The translations under genes and the position numbers were made by a program. This document shows, piece by piece, positions 60,878-64,000 of a DNA stretch of 64,000 bases. Each line of letters begins with the position of its first letter. The first letter of the stretch is position 1. Origin of the DNA: an uncultured Lachnoclostridium sp. (GTDB lineage Bacteria > Bacillota > Clostridia > Lachnospirales > Lachnospiraceae); assembly GCA_944376715.1 (NCBI GenBank), contig CALWDO010000002.1, positions 1 to 64,000 of the forward strand. Reading direction: 5' to 3'. The notes under the pieces were generated by a model. The model made no database searches and had not been told where the DNA came from. It saw nothing but the letters and a program-made list of their open reading frames with translations.

Positions 60878-61843
60878 TTAAGCTTCCGCTCTGTCGGCGT
60901 TTGCTGCGTCTGCCGCAGGCTCCATATCCGTTTTCGCCACCTCGGTCAGGGAGGATACCAGCCCTGCCAGATTCTGGATCTCCGACGGGATAATGATCTT
61001 CGTCGCCTTTCCGTCCGCCGCCTTGGCGAATGCTTCCAGGCTCTTCAGCTGGATCACCGCTTCGTCCACGCCGACTTCTTTCAGGAACCGAAGACCGTCT
61101 GCATTTGCCTGCTGTACCTTCAGGATCGCCTCCGCGCGTCCTTCCGCTTCCTTGATCATCTTTTCCTTCTCTGCTTCCGCGCGCAGGATCGCCGCCTGTT
61201 TCTCCGCCTCTGCATCCAGGATCGCGGATTCTTTGTTTCCTTCCGCTACCAGGATCGTAGATTTCTTTTCACCTTCCGCGCGCAGGATCGCTTCACGGCG
61301 TTCGCGTTCTGCTTTCATCTGCTTTTCCATCGCGTCCTGAATCGCCGCCGGCGGGATAATATTCTTCAGCTCTACGCGGTTCACCTTGATTCCCCAGGGA
61401 TCCGTCGCAACATCCAGCGAAGCGCGCATCTTTGTATTGATCGTCTCGCGGGAGGTCAGCGTCTGATCCAGCTCCAGATCTCCGATGATATTACGCAGTG
61501 TGGTAGCCGTCAGGTTCTCGATAGCCATGATCGGATTCTCCACGCCGTAGGTAAACAGCTTCGGATCCGTAATCTGGAAAAAGACCACTGTATCAATCCG
61601 CATAGTTACATTATCCTTCGTGATCACCGGCTGAGGCGCAAAATCCACAACCTGCTCTTTCAATGTAACCCTTCTGGCCACACGGTCGATAAAAGGTACC
61701 TTAAAGTGGACTCCCACCTGCCAGGTCCCGTTGTACGCGCCCAGTCTTTCCATTACCAGTACGGTAGCCTGCGGCACAATCTTGATACAGGATGCCAGGA
61801 TCACAAGAATCACAAGAACCAGGATGATTACTACAATAGGCAT
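60878..61843 (-). CDS. SPFH/band-7 (stomatin-like, QmcA type) membrane protein
   Basis: 321 residues. One N-terminal helix (MPIVVIILVLVILVILASCI) anchors it; the SPFH domain covers about 20-180 (RLGAYNGTWQVGVHFKVPFI, GDLELDQTLTSRETINTKMR), then a long Ala/Glu-rich coiled coil (195-260) that drives ring or scaffold assembly. It directly follows the NfeD gene (1 bp gap), the usual pairing of membrane-microdomain proteins. Confidence 0.93.
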   Translation of the reverse strand: MPIVVIILVLVILVILASCIKIVPQATVLVMERLGAYNGTWQVGVHFKVPFIDRVARRVTLKEQVVDFAPQPVITKDNVTMRIDTVVFFQITDPKLFTYGVENPIMAIENLTATTLRNIIGDLELDQTLTSRETINTKMRASLDVATDPWGIKVNRVELKNIIPPAAIQDAMEKQMKAERERREAILRAEGEKKSTILVAEGNKESAILDAEAEKQAAILRAEAEKEKMIKEAEGRAEAILKVQQANADGLRFLKEVGVDEAVIQLKSLEAFAKAADGKATKIIIPSEIQNLAGLVSSLTEVAKTDMEPAADAANADRAEA

Positions 61844-62302
61844 TTATTTTTCCTCCTTTACCTCTTCCACGATCAGTTTTACACCTTCGATCGCGCATAT
61901 CTTCACCTTGCCGCCTTCCGGGATCACACAGCCGTCTTCTCTGGTTCTGGCTGTCCAGCTCACATCGGCGATCATCACTTCTCCGGTCTGAGCAAGGTTA
62001 TTGATCTCTTTTGATACAATCGCCGTCTTTCCGATCAGACTGTCCGCATTCGTCCTCACATGGCCTTTACTCATATATTTCATGGCCGCCGGACGGGTCA
62101 GGAGCAGAAGCGCGAAAGACAGAACCAAAAAAACCGTCCATTGCACTGTGGAGTCAGCGCCTAAAAGTGTGGCAACAAACGCCGCCAGCGCCCCTCCTGC
62201 GAACCAGATCGTAGTCAGCTGCAGCGTAACGATCTCAATAATCAACAAAAGGATTAAAAGTCCCAGCCACATCATAGCAGGGGACTCCAGTATCAGTCCC
62301 AT
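61844..62302 (-). CDS. NfeD-like membrane protein
   Basis: 152 residues from the ATG at 62302 after GGAAAGGAGGAACGGT. Helices at about 10-30 and 35-75 precede a C-terminal OB fold (ADSLIGKTAIVSKEINNLAQ; GEVMIADVSWTARTRED). NfeD proteins pair with stomatin-like proteins in membrane microdomains, as here. The longer open frame upstream includes the second -10-like repeat and is not coding. Confidence 0.9.
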   Translation of the reverse strand: MGLILESPAMMWLGLLILLLIIEIVTLQLTTIWFAGGALAAFVATLLGADSTVQWTVFLVLSFALLLLTRPAAMKYMSKGHVRTNADSLIGKTAIVSKEINNLAQTGEVMIADVSWTARTREDGCVIPEGGKVKICAIEGVKLIVEEVKEEK

Positions 62303-62332
62303 ACCGTTCCTCCTTTCCATTTTGCTTCTGCG

Positions 62333-62455
62333 CTCATTATACCATGTCCGCTGCGCAGACATGATGCCTCCGGCGGATGCGCCCGGCTTTCTGCGGCGAG
62401 CGCAGAAACCGGCATGCGCAATGGTATAATTCGCACTTCGTGCTCATTATACCAT
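62333..62455. repeat. Duplicated CATGGTATAATGAGC element with hairpins
   Basis: On the minus strand CATGGTATAATGAGC occurs at about 62455-62441 and again at about 62345-62331, 110 bp apart; ATTATACCAT also occurs inverted at 62421-62430. Between them lies a strong hairpin (TTTCTGCG/CGCAGAAA with CCGG on both sides). Only the first copy has a -35 box. It may be a small mobile palindromic element that copied the promoter's -10 region. Confidence 0.5.
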
Positions 62456-62474
62456 GCCGCTTCATCCTTGACAA
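62446..62474 (-). promoter_or_regulatory. Promoter of the NfeD-SPFH operon
   Basis: On the minus strand TTGTCA (62469-62474), a 17-bp spacer and a perfect TATAAT (62446-62451). A second TATAAT at 62336-62341 lacks a -35 box. Confidence 0.65.
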
Positions 62475-62494
62475 TGAAATTTCCCGGAAGCTGA

Positions 62495-62531
62495 AAGGAT
62501 CCCGCAGCCTTTTGAAAACTGCGGGATCCTT
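62495..62531 (-). terminator. Terminator of the SH3-hydrolase gene
   Basis: AAGGATCCCGCAG (62495-62507) and CTGCGGGATCCTT (62519-62531) are perfectly complementary around an 11-nt loop, 20 bp after the hydrolase stop on the minus strand. Confidence 0.7.
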
Positions 62532-62550
62532 CTTAAATTTATGTTATGCT

Positions 62551-63576
62551 TTAATAAAAGACATGTCCTCCGATCACAACCGACGGTCCGCTGACCGAAG
62601 AGCTGGCGCTCTTGAAATGCGTAAACGTCCCTATCGTGGTCTCTCCGTTGATCGCCGCCTGCGCTGCCTGCATACAGCTGGATTTCGGCCCGGACGCCAT
62701 GATAGACGCCACCTGGCCGGTCGCTGCCGGCCCGAACTGTCCCGGCGCGGAGATCACTCCCTGAATCGTGTTCGGATACGCGCTGCTGCGCACACGGTTC
62801 ATGACGACCGCTCCTACAGCCACCTGGCCCTCATACGGCTGATTCCCCGCTTCTGCCTGGATCAGCGCCGCCAAAAGCGTCACTTCATCGGTAGACGCGG
62901 CAACCGCTCCCAGATTTGTAGTCCTTTTGGCCTTCTCTTCTTCCGCTTTCTTTTCGGCTTCTTCCGCTTCTATCTGCTCTATGGTCTTGGCCTCGCCATA
63001 GTCATATGCCACTTCCACATACTCCGCAGAGACATAATCTACTTCTCCGTCAGAATACAGGATTTGCAGCCAGCCATCCTGCTCTTCTCCAACCCGGATC
63101 TTCTCGCCCATACCGATCAGGTCGATAACTCCGGCGTCTGTGCTGGGCTCATCGCGCACTTTCAAAGTCTCCGTAATGACAGTAGCGGTCTTGGCCACAT
63201 CCTGCGCCGCCCGTTCTTCCGCCTCCTGTCCGAATGCCAGATACTCATCGCTGACCCATCCGTCCACATCTCCGGACTGGATCCTTGTCCATCCGTCCGC
63301 CTGTTCCACAATATCTCCGGCGTCGCCTTTGTACATCTTGCCAACCACTGCGGAGTCCGTACTGGCTGACTCGCGGACGCTGACAGAATCTTCTACCTTT
63401 GCCATCACACGTCCGGCCCATTCGTCTTCGGCCATAAGGCCTTCCACATCTTCTGCGGACAACTGTCCCAGCAGTGCGCTCAGCGTGTCTTCCCCTTCAT
63501 TTCCAAGAGTGGTAAATCCGGACAGCCCGAGCCACATACCCAGGAGTATACAGCAGAGTATTCCTTTTTTACACAT
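62551..63576 (-). CDS. Secreted cell-wall hydrolase with two SH3 domains (SleB/CwlJ-type catalytic domain)
   Basis: 341 residues. A signal peptide (MCKKGILCCILLGMWLGLSG) leads to two bacterial SH3 domains (about 60-115: VSVRESASTDSAVVGKMYKG; about 135-190: LKVRDEPSTDAGVIDLIGMG), a charged Glu/Lys helix (195-220), then the Hydrolase_2 domain (LLAALIQAEAGNQPYEGQVA; VGAVVMNRVRSSAYPNTIQG), with the catalytic-type glutamate in AEAGNQ. It would cut peptidoglycan as an amidase or lytic enzyme. Upstream are a sigma-A promoter and three WalR-like half-sites. Confidence 0.92.
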   Translation of the reverse strand: MCKKGILCCILLGMWLGLSGFTTLGNEGEDTLSALLGQLSAEDVEGLMAEDEWAGRVMAKVEDSVSVRESASTDSAVVGKMYKGDAGDIVEQADGWTRIQSGDVDGWVSDEYLAFGQEAEERAAQDVAKTATVITETLKVRDEPSTDAGVIDLIGMGEKIRVGEEQDGWLQILYSDGEVDYVSAEYVEVAYDYGEAKTIEQIEAEEAEKKAEEEKAKRTTNLGAVAASTDEVTLLAALIQAEAGNQPYEGQVAVGAVVMNRVRSSAYPNTIQGVISAPGQFGPAATGQVASIMASGPKSSCMQAAQAAINGETTIGTFTHFKSASSSVSGPSVVIGGHVFY

Positions 63577-63627
63577 CTGATATTCCCTCCATATTTTACC
63601 ATCAGATTTCCCGATTGATACAAATAT

Positions 63628-63653
63628 ATTACAAAACTGTTACATTTATTACA
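63628..63653 (-). promoter_or_regulatory. WalR-like binding half-sites before the cell-wall hydrolase gene
   Basis: On the minus strand TGTAAC (63639-63644), a 5-bp gap and TGTAAT (63628-63633) match the WalR consensus TGTWAH-N5-TGTWAH; a third TGTAAT lies 3 bp upstream (63648-63653). They cover the predicted transcription start, a place that usually means repression, though WalR also activates. Confidence 0.55.
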
Positions 63654-63656
63654 GAG

Positions 63657-63685
63657 AGTTTATCAGATAATGAATTATTTGTCAA
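63657..63685 (-). promoter_or_regulatory. Promoter of the SH3-hydrolase gene
   Basis: On the minus strand TTGACA (63680-63685), a 17-bp spacer and TAAACT (63657-63662). The -35 overlaps the last codons of the methyltransferase gene upstream. Confidence 0.6.
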
Positions 63686-64000
63686 CTGCGGCGCTGTCTG
63701 TTGACTTCATACATAAGAATCGAGGCCGCCACTGCCGCATTCAGCGACTCCAGACGCCCTTCCATAGGGATGCGGATCCACACATCTGCCATACGGCTCA
63801 GCCGCTCTGAAAGACCGTTTCCCTCATTGCCGATGAAAAAGGCGGTCCCTGTCCGGTAATCCTCACCATCATAGCAGTTTTTCCCTTTCAAATGGGCAGC
63901 ATACGTCCGGATGTTCCTTCTCTTCAGCTCCGGCAGGATCTCTTCGATCTCCTCCACATACAAGAAAGGCATCCGATAGACAGACCCCATGGTGGAACGG
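63682..64000 (-). CDS. TrmH/SpoU-family rRNA 2'-O-methyltransferase, C-terminal part
   Basis: The gene runs off the right edge; the visible frame ends RSTMGSVYRMPFLYVEEIEE (near the edge), then TAFFIGNEGNGLSERLSRMA, IRIPMEGRLESLNAAVAASI and LMYEVNRQR. The GNEGNGL and PMEGRLESLNAAVAASI motifs form the deep trefoil knot that binds SAM in SPOUT enzymes. Such a protein methylates a ribose in rRNA or tRNA. The start lies beyond 64000; the ATG at 63990 is internal. Confidence 0.9.
   Translation of the reverse strand, partial: RSTMGSVYRMPFLYVEEIEEILPELKRRNIRTYAAHLKGKNCYDGEDYRTGTAFFIGNEGNGLSERLSRMADVWIRIPMEGRLESLNAAVAASILMYEVNRQRRS

Overview
The window looks like chromosomal DNA of a Gram-positive anaerobe of the Clostridia, most likely Lachnospiraceae. 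The reasons are strong AGGAGG-type ribosome sites, consensus sigma-A promoters, small clostridial families (DUF6145- and DUF6472-like), a LysS with a C-terminal tRNA-binding domain, a 2-hydroxyacyl-CoA dehydratase pair, and many Xre, MarR and WYL regulators. No rRNA or tRNA gene was seen. The family-level assignment is inference from gene content.

Layout. 1-13.9 kb is accessory: the start of an anti-sigma gene and its sigma factor, a membrane protein/methyltransferase pair, stress-type enzymes (VOC, GNAT, GyrI-like) with a WYL regulator, a stand-alone TIR-domain protein, recQ, a pRiA4b/SEC-C protein, and several decayed gene ends. 14.1-24.5 kb is a complete type I-C CRISPR-Cas locus on the minus strand: cas3, then an ADP-ribosyltransferase-like gene with a partner, then cas5c-cas8c(cas11c)-cas7c-cas4-cas1-cas2, a leader, and 24 repeats plus one decayed repeat. 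24.5-26.9 kb is a small Fe-S/flavodoxin/DUF1848 operon running into cas3. 26.9-44.2 kb holds ABC exporters, a MarR regulator, an AgrC/LytTR-type two-component system next to an ABC transporter, an AAA ATPase, AraC/MFS/Xre genes with recombination scars, and a MarR-MATE pair. 44.2-53.7 kb holds a dehydratase/activator operon, an iron- or polyamine-type ABC importer and an FtsX/LolD-type ABC system. A type I toxin-antitoxin locus lies at 53.8-54.2 kb. 54.2-64 kb is core: lysS, greA, dusB, birA, argF, an SPFH/NfeD pair, an SH3 cell-wall hydrolase and an rRNA methyltransferase-type gene.

The standout is the roughly 270-bp gap between cas3 and the ADP-ribosyltransferase-like gene (22107-22372). 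It encodes, on the plus strand, a short RNA with its own extended -10 promoter. The RNA starts with a hairpin followed by the exact 11-nt 3' handle of the neighbouring CRISPR repeat. The next 17 nt match a TTC-flanked site just upstream of the -35 box of the divergent toxin/cas promoter, with mismatches only at positions 6 and 12. Those are the positions that type I Cascade leaves unpaired. This is the layout expected of a crRNA-like regulatory RNA (CreR/CreA style) that would let type I-C Cascade repress its own operon and the ADP-ribosyltransferase-like gene at its head. The functional reading is inference; the sequence match is directly visible.
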